Origin: Sepiola atlantica
Lineage: Eukaryota; Mollusca; Cephalopoda; Sepiida; Sepiolidae
DNA: 64,000 nt
Assembly (NCBI GenBank): GCA_963556195.1
Contig: OY744516.1
Coordinates: 32,798,093 to 32,862,092 of the forward strand
Reading direction: 5' to 3'
In this document: piece by piece, positions 21,601-33,300 of the stretch
Numbering within the stretch: position 1 is the first letter of the stretch
Layout of the letters: every line of letters starts with the position of its first letter
The notes under the pieces: generated by a model
The model's database searches: none
Told to the model about the DNA's origin: nothing
Seen by the model: only the letters and a program-made list of their open reading frames with translations
Position numbers and translations under genes: made by a program

Positions 21601-22402
21601 CAGAAACAATAACGGTATCGAATTTGAAACAAAATCTGCAATAGATACTTTAACTTAACCCAAACTTGGCTGCTTTCAATTGTAGGTTTCGGTAAACAGG
21701 AGAAACTGCCCATTTCCGTGGGTTTCCAGATTGCACAAATGTTGGGCATATTAGCTAAAACTGGCGAATACAAACTAGTCAGCACTATTACTTGGACAAA
21801 TGGCGAATTGTCCTAACCAGAAGGACGATTCTCGAACATGAAATATATTGAAGAACTTACTGAAATTCAATAATCATTCGGTTTTTCTAAAGGAGAGAAC
21901 CCATATCGGCCCGAATGTTTCCGATTTACAGAACAAACCGGTAATTACCGAAGCAGTTTACTATTTAAAAAGCCGCGAAACAAAATATAAATAGGCAGAC
22001 GACATTGAATTATGGTTAAACACATTTTTGGCGTTTTTTCTTGTTTGTTTGTTTCATCCACAGTGGCAGTTTTAGTGACCATTTTTGTTCCTGGGTACAT
22101 TTACCGATTATGTCGCTAGAGAATTAGTTTTTTTTTGTGCTTCTACGGAATTTGAATAAAACCGACTTGTCGAACTAAACCTAAAACTTGAGGTAGGGTG
22201 TAACAGTCATAAAGTTGACATTTATTTTCCGAATTTTAATTGAACTGTTTTTTTTTTTTCTTAACCCTCACTTGTTGATAAATGTTAAGATGTACGGTTT
22301 AAACAGTTTCTTTTAAAAAATCGAATAAAATTAGTGTATAGCCGATAAAACATTAGGTACGTGCAAAATCAATGACCGATTCCCAAAATGTAAAAACATT
22401 TT

Positions 22403-22432
22403 GGCACTTCTGCATTTTGTATGAACACGCAG
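22403..22432 (+). repeat. Merlin left terminal inverted repeat
   Basis: Starts ggcacttctgcatttt and ends atgaacacgcag. One mismatch to the right repeat. Confidence 0.92.
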
Positions 22433-22542
22433 CCGATTAAGAAATCGAAATTGAAGAGTTCCGTTTAGTTTTCTCCAAGTCCCATTTATTCAGAATTCAC
22501 CGGAAGTCGAATTTACCGGGAGTGGAAGTAGAATTTAGTAGA

Positions 22543-23140
22543 ATGGAGTTAAATGATTTGAATCTTCGCGACATTGGTAATTTAATGAACCAGACGCAGA
22601 AAACAATTGATTTTTTACAGGCACATCGCCTGATTTCTTGCAGTCGGACATGCCGGTCATGTCAAAGACTGCTTCGTGGAGATAGACGAAAGTCTATTTT
22701 CACGAAGAAAGAACAATACGGGCCGTATCCGACGACAACTGTGGGTATTTGGTGGCTATGAAGCGGCCACTAAGTCTGGCTTCTTAGTAACAGTCCCTTA
22801 CAGAAATGCCGAAACACTAATACCCATAATAAAGCAGTATGTGCGTCCCGGAACAACAGTAATCTCAGACTGTTGGCGTGCATACGACCAACTCGCTTCA
22901 GAAGGATTTCACCATTTGCGTGTAAATCACCGATATAATTTTGTGGATCCATCCACAGGTGCCACAACAAATCATGTGGAAAACATGTGGCAAAAGGCCA
23001 AAATGCGTAACAAAATAGAATGTGGCACCCACACGCAAATGGTGGAGTCTTACCTAATGGAATTTATGTGGCGGCAGAAGTTTTCTGCTAACCCCATGGA
23101 AGCCATTATAAGTCAAATTGCAGAACTTTATCCTGTTTAA
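22543..23140 (+). pseudogene. Merlin transposase, internally deleted
   Basis: Two frames share the gene. The first, from the ATG at 22,543, gives an N-terminal helical segment and LISCSRTCRSCQ, part of the zinc-ribbon usual in this family. The second frame, from about 22,676 to the TAA at 23,138-23,140, gives the catalytic domain: VEIDESLFSRRK (first Asp), TVISDCWRAYDQL (second Asp), VNHRYNFVDPSTGATTNHVE (third acidic residue, Glu) and WQKAKMRNK. The roughly 100 residues normally lying between zinc ribbon and VEIDES, including the second zinc-binding cysteine pair, are absent, and the join is out of frame. The DDE residues survive, but the protein cannot be made intact from this copy. Confidence 0.88.
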
Positions 23141-23467
23141 TAAAAGAAAAAGGACAAAAAAAATACAGCCCCCCCCCAATGAAAACTTTTCATTTAGATA
23201 AAAAAAATCTCAAACAAAACTTTTCTACTACAATATATTTAAAAAAAAAACAAAATCAATGTTGACCAAAAAATTCATTCCCCCCACCCCAATCAAAACT
23301 TTACATTTTTATTTATAAAATTTTTAATTCATATAATAAAAAAAAGAAATTGTTAATTGTTTCTTGTTACCCAAAAACAAATCAGTCTTGCATTTTTTTT
23401 TTAAGTTGTAAATAAGTAACTTCCGGTTGAATTACTTCCCTTTATTTTCAGTAGAAGGACAGAAAAT

Positions 23468-23497
23468 CTGCGTGTTCATAAAAAATGCAGAAGTGCC
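23468..23497 (-). repeat. Merlin right terminal inverted repeat
   Basis: Reverse complement of the left repeat with one mismatch. Followed directly by the target duplication aacatttt. Confidence 0.92.
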
Positions 23498-23569
23498 AAC
23501 ATTTTGACTCCCCCTTCACTTAAAAATTAACTAAAATTAAGGAAATCAACCAATTTTAATTAATTTTTC

Positions 23570-24579
23570 GGTACTGTTATCGATCCCGAACCGGCTGTCG
23601 TGACGTGCGACTCGGAATCGTTCGGCTGGTCTACGCAAACGGCCGAGTGTTGACGAGCTGAAGCAGCGAGCAGCCGATAACTTTGTGACAAATTGGAGAT
23701 AAGTGCTTTCGAAGACGGATTTTTTTTTGTCAGGAAGTCTTTTTGAAGAAAATAAACCCAAAATGAATTACGAACATCTTTGCACTGCAGTATCATCGCG
23801 AGCAAGTAAGAATAAATAATAAAATTAAAAAAATATGTCGTAATAAAAGTAATTTTGGTACGTTTTTATTTTCTTCAAAAAAAATTCCTTGTAAATAAAA
23901 ATACAGTATTCATTTTATAACAGTAACCTCGCTATGTTTTTTTCTCTCTGTTTCTTTCAAAAAATTCATGTAAATATGTTTAATTTTCTTTGTTTGTTTC
24001 TTTAAAAAAATTCCTTACCCTAAACGTAACCCTAAAAAATTCGGTGCTTATGCATATCAGCCCTGACATTGAAATATTTAAAGAATGTATAAACTTTATT
24101 ATGTACTTACGTGTTAGCTGAAAATAAGATTGTGCAGAAAAAATTACGCAAATTCATCCAGTAGTTATTTAATTATAAATAAAAAACGATTTTAACGATT
24201 TTATCACTCGGTAGATATTTCCACCATTTTGTATCTTAGATTTTCCAGTGGTCAAGGACGATAACTCATTTTCACGATTTCGGGGTTTGGGGTCTCCATT
24301 GTTTACAAAAATGTCAAAATGTACGTAAAGTCATTTTTTTTCTTTTTCTTATATTTAAATAACTACTGGATGAATTTGCCCTAAACCTAAACCTAACCCT
24401 AAACCGTAACCCTAACAAACAAAACAAGCAAAACATTATTATTATCATAGGACGCAGCACCGTATCAAAAATGTCGTCTGGAACAAATCGACTTGACAAC
24501 TCTCGGCCGTTTGCGTAGAACAGCCGAACGCTTCCGAGTTGAACGTCACGAACGCCGGTTCGGGATCGATAAAAGCACC
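23570..24579. mobile_element. Foldback or non-autonomous DNA transposon, 1,010 bp
   Basis: Arms of about 85-90 bases at 23,570-23,658 and 24,490-24,579 are inverted copies sharing ttatcgatcccgaaccgg, gttcggctg and tctacgcaaacggccgag. Ends read ggtact / ggtgct. Flanks aatttttc and attttttc agree at 7 of 8 positions, suggesting an 8-bp target duplication. Starting with GG and having an 8-bp duplication recalls the adjacent Merlin, but the inverted repeats differ, so hAT- or P-like origin is also possible. No transposase frame is seen. Confidence 0.62.
24379..24417 (+). repeat. Degenerate telomere-like repeat
   Basis: Six short units of the CCTAAA/CCCTAA type with irregular spacing (ctaaacctaaacctaaccct then aaaccgtaaccctaac). 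Shorter relatives occur near 24,016 and 18,738. It is too short and irregular to be a real telomere. Confidence 0.6.
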
Positions 24580-24584
24580 ATTTT

Positions 24585-26435
24585 TTCAATATTTATTAAT
24601 CAATCACGGAATATAATGAAATCATTATTTTCTTTTAAATCTTAGTGAAAAAGTATTATTTTTTAAAACAAAATATACCTTTACTAAAGTTATATTTTAT
24701 ATTAATAAAAAAAATGCATTTTTTTGTTATGAAAATAAAGTATTGTAGATGCTAACAATTAAAAATTAAAAATTTTTTTTTTTATTGTATATTACGAAAG
24801 AGGCCCCTACATACCGTGTTAACAATATCACTATAACTCGAAGAAAAAATATTTTTTTGAATTAGCGATATTATTGAATAAAGCATTGTTTAATCAATAT
24901 TTTCACCCAAAAAATAATATCATCGCAAAAAATATTTCATGTGATTTTAATGATTAGAGTTTTTGGGAAAATAAAAAATGCGGCATAATTATATTTCCTT
25001 TTCATACATGAACGTGGCATCACCAGCGCAAGAAATTTGTTTATAATCTTGAAAATGAACCAAAAATTGACAAATTTGAGACCCAGGAACTTAATGAAAA
25101 AAAAGAGTTAAAAAAATTGGATCATTTCTACTAACGATGAACTTTGATTGGTATGGTAGCCCCGTTCTGTAATAACCAAGTGGGATTAGCCTTCCAACAA
25201 CCACTCACTTTTACACCGCCCTCAAAATTTTATTTTTAGAGATTCAACAATTTCGTTAATTTCACAATTCATCGTCAATTATTTGGAAAGATTTGTATTT
25301 GTCATGTCTTTTTTTCATTAATAAATAATTAAGAAGTTAAAAACAATTATTTATTAATAAATAAAGAGAATTCAAATATGACATTTTCTTTAAAAATTGA
25401 ATTCTGTTTATCAATAAATAACTGTTTCAACTTTTTTTTTTCAATGAATAAATTGTCAGTGTAGTCATTGACTTCAATTTACTTTTTCACACTTAAAATT
25501 AAAAAAATACACTTTATTTTAAAAAGAATCAATGTAATTTATCGTTACGATACGTCAAGAATAAATCGAGTAACTAAAGTTTTAAATCCTGTAAACAAAA
25601 TTGATAAAATTGACGCAGTTCGTAACGTAAAAATAATTTTTAACATTTAAAAAGTTTTATTTCAAATTCTAAGGAAAAATATTGGTAAACAGACTTCATG
25701 AATAATTTCAGAGTATTACTAAATTAAAAACTAATACCAAGTTAAATATGAACCTTTTTAGTTAAAAATAAAATAAGATCTTAATTGCGTACATTCACAA
25801 ATATTTTAATTAAATAAGCATTTCCTTTTTTATTATAACAAAATAAGGGTACTTAAATTTGTTTATAACCTTAAAAAGAATAAGGAAATTAATGGATAAT
25901 AATTTTTCAACTTCTATAAACTATTACAAAATCATTTTTATATATAAAGTTAAAAATTATAAATTATGATATTTTTGTCTTCCATATATTTTTCATAGCG
26001 ATAGTCAATTGGTAAACAGTTGTTTTTCGATTAATTGATGCCGGATTTTACTAATTTATGACTTTTGGGGGGATAATTTTGCTAATTTTAAGTAAAACGT
26101 GGAAAATTTTTTTTTAATTCAATGTCTTATGACTTTAATTTAATAATTATCTTTGAAATAGTTCCCCAAAACTTATATTTATCTTTCAAGGGATTTTTAC
26201 AAGTAATTTTTTCAAAGTTCAAAATTCACTGAATTTTTGTGTTTTTTAGCCGCCGTGATTACATATTTCATTATAATTTATTTTTCACACGTAAATATGC
26301 AGTTATTTTTCGTTTAGAGATTAAGTTTAGGCTTTTATCTTTCAAACACAATCAAAGTTTACACGGAAACTAATTAAATAATTAATGATAAGCGCTTTTT
26401 AATAAGCATAACAGACGGCCATTTTTGCACGTACC
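24585..26435. other. Very AT-rich spacer
   Basis: Long A/T runs, no reading frame with a recognisable motif, and no clear repeat assignment. Confidence 0.45.
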
Positions 26436-26439
26436 TAAT

Positions 26440-26463
26440 ATATATATATATATATATATATAT
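26440..26463. repeat. (TA)n microsatellite
   Basis: About twelve TA units. Confidence 0.9.
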
Positions 26464-26494
26464 AATCATTTTATTAAAAAAAAAAAAAAATGGT

Positions 26495-26625
26495 GCATCT
26501 CCAGTTTAGCGGATACTTTAGAAAAAAAAATAAAACAAGCTGAGGAATATCTGTTTGATGTACGTACCTGTCACGGGCTGAATATATCCTATACCAAAAA
26601 TCACGTAAATTAATCAAGTAATTTT
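26495..26625 (+). mobile_element. Foldback MITE family 1, half copy
   Basis: Carries gaggaatatctgtttgatgt, acgtacctgtcacgggctga and atatcctataccaaaaatca, nearly identical to the left arm at 29,208-29,290 and 17,741-17,810. The right arm is missing. Confidence 0.8.
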
Positions 26626-26699
26626 TGTTAAGCTGCCATTTTGAAGGCTTTACTGTAATATAGTCAAATAGTTATTTTTTTAGCAAATTGCTTAATATA

Positions 26700-28140
26700 T
26701 TTTTTTAATCATAACACTGTTTAATTTATGTCACTATATTACGTATTTATATAATTGTCTGTTTTACTCGAAAAAGGACCCCCCAAAAAACGGATAACTG
26801 AAAATTCTGACAGTTCACATTAAGATTTACTTAGTTTTCTCTGAACTCCCAACTCTTGACTCTCCAATTTAAAACCATGTGACTATAAAACTGGACTACT
26901 CTTACTTTGAGTGTACTTTGGAAATCAAACTTATGTTAACGCCTTTAGTGAATTAAGTTTCATTGATTTAAGTAAATTTTGAATAATTTGTAACCGGACA
27001 CTACAAGAATTAATATCTTAGTTCTGTTACTCTCAATTTTAGATTGCAGCCAAATATTAAGAAAAGTTGTAATTTAATGACGTTTTTTAGTTTTCTGGTT
27101 TCTGAACTTTGGATTGCAACTAAATATTAAGAAAAGTTGTAATCTTTAAACCTGGTCACTGAAATTTAGATTGTCAGTAAATATTAAGCCGTAATTAAAT
27201 GACTTTTTTAATTTAGTTTTATTTCGACCGATTCCTTCTGCTACTTTTTTCTTCAGTCAGCCACGGTTATCTGTAACAATATAAGATAAACTTTTTAATT
27301 TCCATTTTCTCTTATTTTTTTATAACGCTGTTTAATTTATGTCACTATATTACGTATTTATATAATTGTCTATTTTACTCGAAAAAGGACCCCCAAAAAC
27401 GGATAACTGAAAATTCTGACATTTCACATTAAGATTTACTTAGTTTTTTCTGAACTCCCAACTCTTGACTCTCCAATTTAAAACCATGTGACTATAAAAC
27501 TGGACTACTCTTACTTTGAGTGTACTTTGGAAATCAAACTTATGTTAACGCCTTTAGCGAATTAAGTTTCATTGATTTAAGTAAATTTTGAATAATTTGT
27601 AATCAGACACTATAAGAGTTAATACTTTAGTTCTGTTACTCTCAGCTTTAGATTGCAGTTAAATAGTAAGAAAAGTTGTAATTTAATGACGTTTTTTAGT
27701 TTTATTTTCTTATTTCGACTGATCACTTTTGTGGTAATTTTCAAGCCTAGTTTCTGAACTTAAAATTGCGGCTAAATATTAAGAAAAGTCGTGATTTTCA
27801 AACCTGTCTCTGAACAACTTATTACAACTAAATATTAGGAAAAGTCCTAATTTAATGAGGATTTTTTTTTTTTTACTTTTCTAATTTCGACTGATTCCTT
27901 TTGTCGTAATTTTCAAACATGTTTCTGAACTTTGGATTGCAACTAAATATTAAGAAAAGTTGTAATTTTAAAACCGGGTCACTGAAATTTAGATTGCGAC
28001 TTAATATTGAGTCATAATTAAATGCCTTTTTTTTTTTTTAGTTTAGTTTTATTTCGACTGATTCCTTCTATTATTCTTTCTTCAGTCAGCCACAATTATC
28101 TTTAACAATGTAAAATAAAATTCTTTTTAAATTTCATTTT
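26700..28140 (+). repeat. Nested tandem duplication, about 610-bp and 70-110-bp periods
   Basis: A block starting tttaatttatgtcactatat at 26,721 recurs at 27,331, a period of 610 bp, with high identity over about 300 bases. Within and after it, a unit around aactaaatattaagaaaagt recurs at roughly 27,050, 27,120, 27,660, 27,770, 27,830 and 27,945. A third larger partial copy ends near 28,140 with the ttcttcagtcagccac motif seen also at 27,251. No coding potential. Confidence 0.8.
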
Positions 28141-28289
28141 CTCTTCCTACAACGTATATTAACATTTCATTTTGCATTGGAATAAATTGAAGATTATTTG
28201 GTACATTCATACCTGAAACAGACAATGTAATCTGTAAATCGAGGATTTCGGACACTTTTTTTCCATTGATTTATTTTGTTGTGTTAGTT

Positions 28290-29137
28290 GGGAGTGTGAA
28301 AAAAAGTGAATGGTTGTGCCGACTGATCGGGGTTGATGCGTTAGGGGGTGGGGAGTGAAATATTACCACCAGGAGCGAAGTGGACAAGTCTGAAATAGGG
28401 TGGCACCGGTTGTTACTGCTCTATAAATTTAGGTTTTGCATTCTCTTGTGGAGGTCCTTTAGCTTGGTGGATGGCAGACCGTGCACCTTTGCTCCAGCTG
28501 TTAACCCATTCTCGACATAGAACATTATTACCAGACTCTGTTGGATGGGTCGCTAAAGAGCATTTATTATTAGCAACCTTTCCCCTCTTGACTGCTGGAA
28601 TGGCTCCCTTCAGGGTACAGCCAGGAAAAGATACTTAGTTTGAAATATTTCACATATATTTTATATTTTCATATGTTTATGTAACATACATATTTATTAA
28701 AGAAAATTTGTTTTTATCCTGTTGGAAAAAATATAAAATATGTGTGAAATATTTCAAACATCTTTTCCTGGCTGTACCCTGAAGGGGGCTGAGGCAGCAG
28801 TCAGGAGGGGAAAGGATACTTTGTTTGAAATATTTCACATATATTTAATATTTTTTCCAACACATTGCTAAAAAGAAATGCTTTTTAGCGACCCACCCAA
28901 CAGGGTCCAGTAATAATGTTCTATGCCAAGAACGGAGTTCTTAGCTGGAGCACGGTCCGCTATCCACTGAGCTGAAGGACCTCCGCAAGAGAATGGCAGA
29001 ACCTAAATTTATAGGGCGGTAACAAGCTGTCCCACCCTATTTCTGACTCGCCCACTTCGCTCCTAGTGGTAACATTCCCCCTGAAAGCCCCCCATCCCCC
29101 CATCATGCATAACCATCCACTTGTCTTTCACAATCCA
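28290..29137. mobile_element. Large foldback with tRNA-like segment
   Basis: Arms about 28,295-28,640 and 28,760-29,137 are inverted copies. The right arm on the minus strand reads gcggaggtccttcagctcag then tggatagcggaccgtgctcc, with an A-box-like TAGCTNNGTGG pattern, followed by the ctgtaccctgaaggg and gctgcctcag region. The left arm repeats this in plus orientation. No good B box was found. A detached fragment of the same repeat is at 35,081-35,175. It may be two inverted SINE copies rather than one foldback element. Confidence 0.65.
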
Positions 29138-29175
29138 AAATTGATGTTTCTTTTGTGTTTACAAATAATTTATTT

Positions 29176-29667
29176 GGTACTTATCCAGAAGCATGTAGAA
29201 ATTCGAAAAAACAAACTGAGGAATATCTGTTTTATGTACGTACCTGTCACGGAATGAAAAATATCCTATACCAAAAATCACGTAAATTAATATAGTTTTT
29301 CTTTTATAAAAGAAAAACTAATTTCATCGATAAACGAATAAGGGAGAAATATCCCCGCCATGTTGATCATATTCAAGGAAGATAATACAAACTTTTGTGA
29401 AATAGAGAAATAAAGTCTTGAATTTTGTGTGTTATCTCCCTTAGCTACCTTGAATATAATCAAAACCGCCGCTGATATATCAACGTTACCCGTTTATCGG
29501 TAAAATTTAATTTTCTTTTATAAAATAAAAACTATTTGATTTATTTATGTGATTTTTGGTATCTGACATATTCATTCCATGACAGATATGTACATCAAAC
29601 AGATATTTCTCAGTTTGTTTTATTTTATTTATTTTTTCGAATGTCTTCGTGCTTCTGGATAAGCACC
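29176..29667. mobile_element. Foldback MITE family 1, second complete copy (492 bp)
   Basis: Ends ggtacttatccag (29,176-29,188) and ctggataagcacc (29,655-29,667). Arms match the copy at 17,717-18,123 through atgtacgtacctgtcacgg and ttttataaaagaaaaac. The centre is about 85 bases longer than in the first copy. Confidence 0.85.
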
Positions 29668-29669
29668 AT

Positions 29670-30395
29670 TCATTTATTTAAACTTCATAATACAAACTAT
29701 ATGTACATGTAATTTAGCATGGAAAATAAAATTAAAAAAAAACACGAATGCACTATGTCATTGGAAGTCTCAGTTTTGTTTCTGATTGTCTTTTTGGGCA
29801 TCCATACTGGTGAATATGTAAAAGCATAGTATCCGAATGTGTCGTCTGTAAACCGAATATCACGTGATATTAATCGCACCGTCTTTACGTCCTTTACAAA
29901 AAAAAGGACTGGACAACAGAGAAACATAGCTTAATGTCAAAGAAGCGGTATTTTGAAGACCCCCATACTTTTGGAAAAGCACAAAAAAAAACGTTAATAT
30001 ACGTTGTAGGAAAAAAAAAATGGAATTTGAAAGAAGCCTAAGTTTATCTTATATCGTTTTAGATACACTCGTGGCTTACAGAAGAAAAAGTCCTAGAAAG
30101 AAATATTGTAACTGGAATTCCTTCAAATAGTTACAGGAATATATGGTGATATTCTAGCAAGAAGTTTAAAAGTGAAAAAAAATAGAAGGAATGTCAAAAG
30201 ACAAGGAATCCTTCAAATAGTAGGAATATGTAATTATATTCCATACATTCTCCCTTAGAAGAAAAGCGTAATAGCCTTAATGTCAAAGACAAATGTAATG
30301 TCGTCCTTAGACAAACAAAATTAAAGTTTGGAAATAATCCAGCAAGAAGTTCAATGACAAAAATTGAATGAATATGGTTATTTCTCGGAAGAAAG
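29670..30395. other. Spacer grading into the minisatellite
   Basis: No gene recognised. From about 30,110 degenerate pieces of the 53-bp unit (gatattc-agcaagaagtt, cttagaagaaaagcgtaata) appear, suggesting the array once extended further left or grew from this sequence. Confidence 0.5.
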
Positions 30396-33300
30396 AGCTA
30401 TAGCATGAATATGTTGTGGTATTCCAGTGATTCTTCCTTAGAAGAAAGAGTAATAGCAGTAATATGTTGTGATATTCCAGTCATTCTTCCTTAGAAGAAA
30501 GAGTAATAGCAGTAATATGTTGTGGTATTCCAGTGATTCTTCCTTAGAAGAAAGAGTAATAGCAGTAATATGTTGTGGTATTCCAGTGATTCTTCCTTAG
30601 AAGAAAGAGTAATAGCAGTAATATGTTGTGGTATTCCAGTGATTCTTCCTTAGAAGAAAGAGTAATAGCAGTAATATGTTGTGGTATTCCAGTGATTCTT
30701 CCTTAGAAGAAAGAGTAATAGCAGTAATATGTTGTGTTATTCCTGTGATTCTTCCTTAGAAGAAAGAGTAATAGCAGTAATATGTTGTGGTATTCCAGTG
30801 ATTCTTCCTTAGAAGAAAGAGTAATAGCAGTAATATGTTGTGTTATTCCTGTGATTCTTCCTTAGAAGAAAGAGTAATAGCAGTAATATGTTGTGGTATT
30901 CCAGTGATTCTTCCTTAGAAGAAAGAGTAATAGCAGTAATATGTTGTGGTATTCCAGTGATTCTTCCTTAGAAGAAAGAGTAATAGCAGTAATATGTTGT
31001 GGTATTCCAGTGATTCTTCCTTAGAAGAAAGAGTAATAGCAGTAATATGTTGTGGTATTCCAGTGATTCTTCCTTAGAAGAAAGAGTAATAGCAGTAATA
31101 TGTTGTGTTATTCCTGTGATTCTTCCTTAGAAGAAAGAGTAATAGCAGTAATATGTTGTGGTATTCCAGTGATTCTTCCTTAGAAGAAAGAGTAATAGCA
31201 GTAATATGTTGTGGTATTCCAGTGATTCTTCCTTAGAAGAAAGAGTAATAGCAGTAATATGTTGTGGTATTCCAGTGATTCTTCCTTAGAAGAAAGAGTA
31301 ATAGCAGTAATATGTTGTGGTATTCCAGTGATTCTTCCTTAGAAGAAAGAGTAATAGCAGTAATATGTTGTGGTATTCCAGTGATTCTTCCTTAGAAGAA
31401 AGAGTAATAGCAGTAATATGTTGTGGTATTCCAGTGATTCTTCCTTAGAAGAAAGAGTAATAGCAGTAATATGTTGTGGTATTCCAGTGATTCTTCCTTA
31501 GAAGAAAGAGTAATAGCAGTAATATGTTGTGGTATTCCAGTGATTCTTCCTTAGAAGAAAGAGTAATAGCAGTAATATGTTGTGGTATTCCAGTGATTCT
31601 TCCTTAGAAGAAAGAGTAATAGCAGTAATATGTTGTGGTATTCCAGTAATTCTTCCTTAGAACAAAGAACAAAGAGTAATAGCAGTAATATGTTGTGGTA
31701 TTTCAGTGATTCTTCCTTAGAAGAAAGAGTAATAGCAGTAATATGTTGTGGTATTCCAGTGATTCTTCCTTAGAAGAAAGAGTAATAGCAGTAATATGTT
31801 GTGGTATTCCAGTGATTCTTCCTTAGAAGAAAGAGTAATAGCAGTAATATGTTGTGGTATTCCAGTGATTCTTCCTTAGAAGAAAGAGTAATAGCAGTAA
31901 TATGTTGTGGTATTCCAGTAATTCTTCCTTAGAAGAAAGAGTAATAGCAGTAATATGTTGTGGTATTCCAGTGATTCTTCCTTAGAAGAAAGAGTAATAG
32001 CAGTAATATGTTGTGGTATTCCAGTGATTCTTCCTTAGAAGAAAGAGTAATAGCAGTAATATGTTGTGGTATTCCAGTGATTCTTCCTTAGAAGAAAGAG
32101 TAATAGCAGTAATATGTTGTGGTATTCCAGTGATTCTTCCTTAGAAGAAAGAGTAATAGCAGTAATATGTTGTGTTATTCCTGTGATTCTTCCTTAGAAG
32201 AAAGAGTAATAGCAGTAATATGTTGTGGTATTCCAGTGATTCTTCCTTAGAAGAAAGAGTAATAGCAGTAATATGTTGTGGTATTCCAGTAATTCTTCCT
32301 TAGAAGAAAGAGTAATAGCAGTAATATGTTGTGGTATTCCAGTGATTCTTCCTTAGAAGAAAGAGTAATAGCAGTAATATGTTGTGGTATTCCAGTGATT
32401 CTTCCTTAGAAGAAAGAGTAATAGCAGTAATATGTTGTGGTATTCCAGTGATTCTTCCTTAGAAGAAAGAGTAATAGCAGTAATATGTTGTGGTATTCCA
32501 GTGATTCTTCCTTAGAAGAAAGAGTAATAGCAGTAATATGTTGTGGTATTCCAGTGATTCTTCCTTAGAAGAAAGAGTAATAGCAGTAATATGTTGTGGT
32601 ATTCCAGTGATTCTTCCTTAGAAGAAAGAGTAATAGCAGTAATATGTTGTGGTATTCCAGTGATTCTTCCTTAGAAGAAAGAGTAATAGCAGTAATATGT
32701 TGTGGTATTCCAGTGATTCTTCCTTAGAAGAAAGAGTAATAGCAGTAATATGTTGTGGTATTCCAGTGATTCTTCCTTAGAAGAAAGAGTAATAGCAGTA
32801 ATATGTTGTGGTATTCCAGTAATTCTTCCTTAGAACAAAGAACAAAGAGTAATAGCAGTAATATGTTGTGGTATTCCAGTGATTCTTCCTTAGAAGAAAG
32901 AGTAATAGCAGTAATATGTTGTGGTATTCCAGTGATTCTTCCTTAGAAGAAAGAGTAATAGCAGTAATATGTTGTGGTATTCCAGTGATTCTTCCTTAGA
33001 AGAAAGAGTAATAGCAGTAATATGTTGTGGTATTCCAGTGATTCTTCCTTAGAAGAAAGAGTAATAGCAGTAATATGTTGTGGTATTCCAGTGATTCTTC
33101 CTTAGAAGAAAGAGTAATAGCAGTAATATGTTGTGGTATTCCAGTGATTCTTCCTTAGAAGAAAGAGTAATAGCAGTAATATGTTGTGGTATTCCAGTGA
33201 TTCTTCCTTAGAAGAAAGAGTAATAGCAGTAATATGTTGTGGTATTCCAGTGATTCTTCCTTAGAAGAAAGAGTAATAGCAGTAATATGTTGTGGTATTC

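Larger units (their letters stand above)
22403..23497 (+). mobile_element. Merlin DNA transposon, 1,095 bp, with 8-bp target duplication
   Basis: Terminal inverted repeats of 30 bp (22,403-22,432 and 23,468-23,497) match at 29 positions, starting ggcacttctgcattt. The direct repeat aacatttt lies at 22,395-22,402 and 23,498-23,505, a perfect 8-bp target-site duplication, as expected for Merlin (IS1016/IS1595-related) elements, whose ends typically start with GG. The inside encodes an ISXO2-like transposase. The transposase has lost an internal segment, so this copy is probably non-autonomous, but the ends are well preserved and it is likely a recent insertion. Confidence 0.92.

Noticed and set aside
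22522..23140. Bacterial IS1595/ISXO2 element as contamination
   Set aside because: The domain is ISXO2-like, but the flanks are AT-rich eukaryotic repeats, and the 8-bp duplication and terminal repeats fit a resident Merlin element.
24379..24417. Telomere or chromosome end
   Set aside because: Only about six irregular units; sequence continues normally on both sides.
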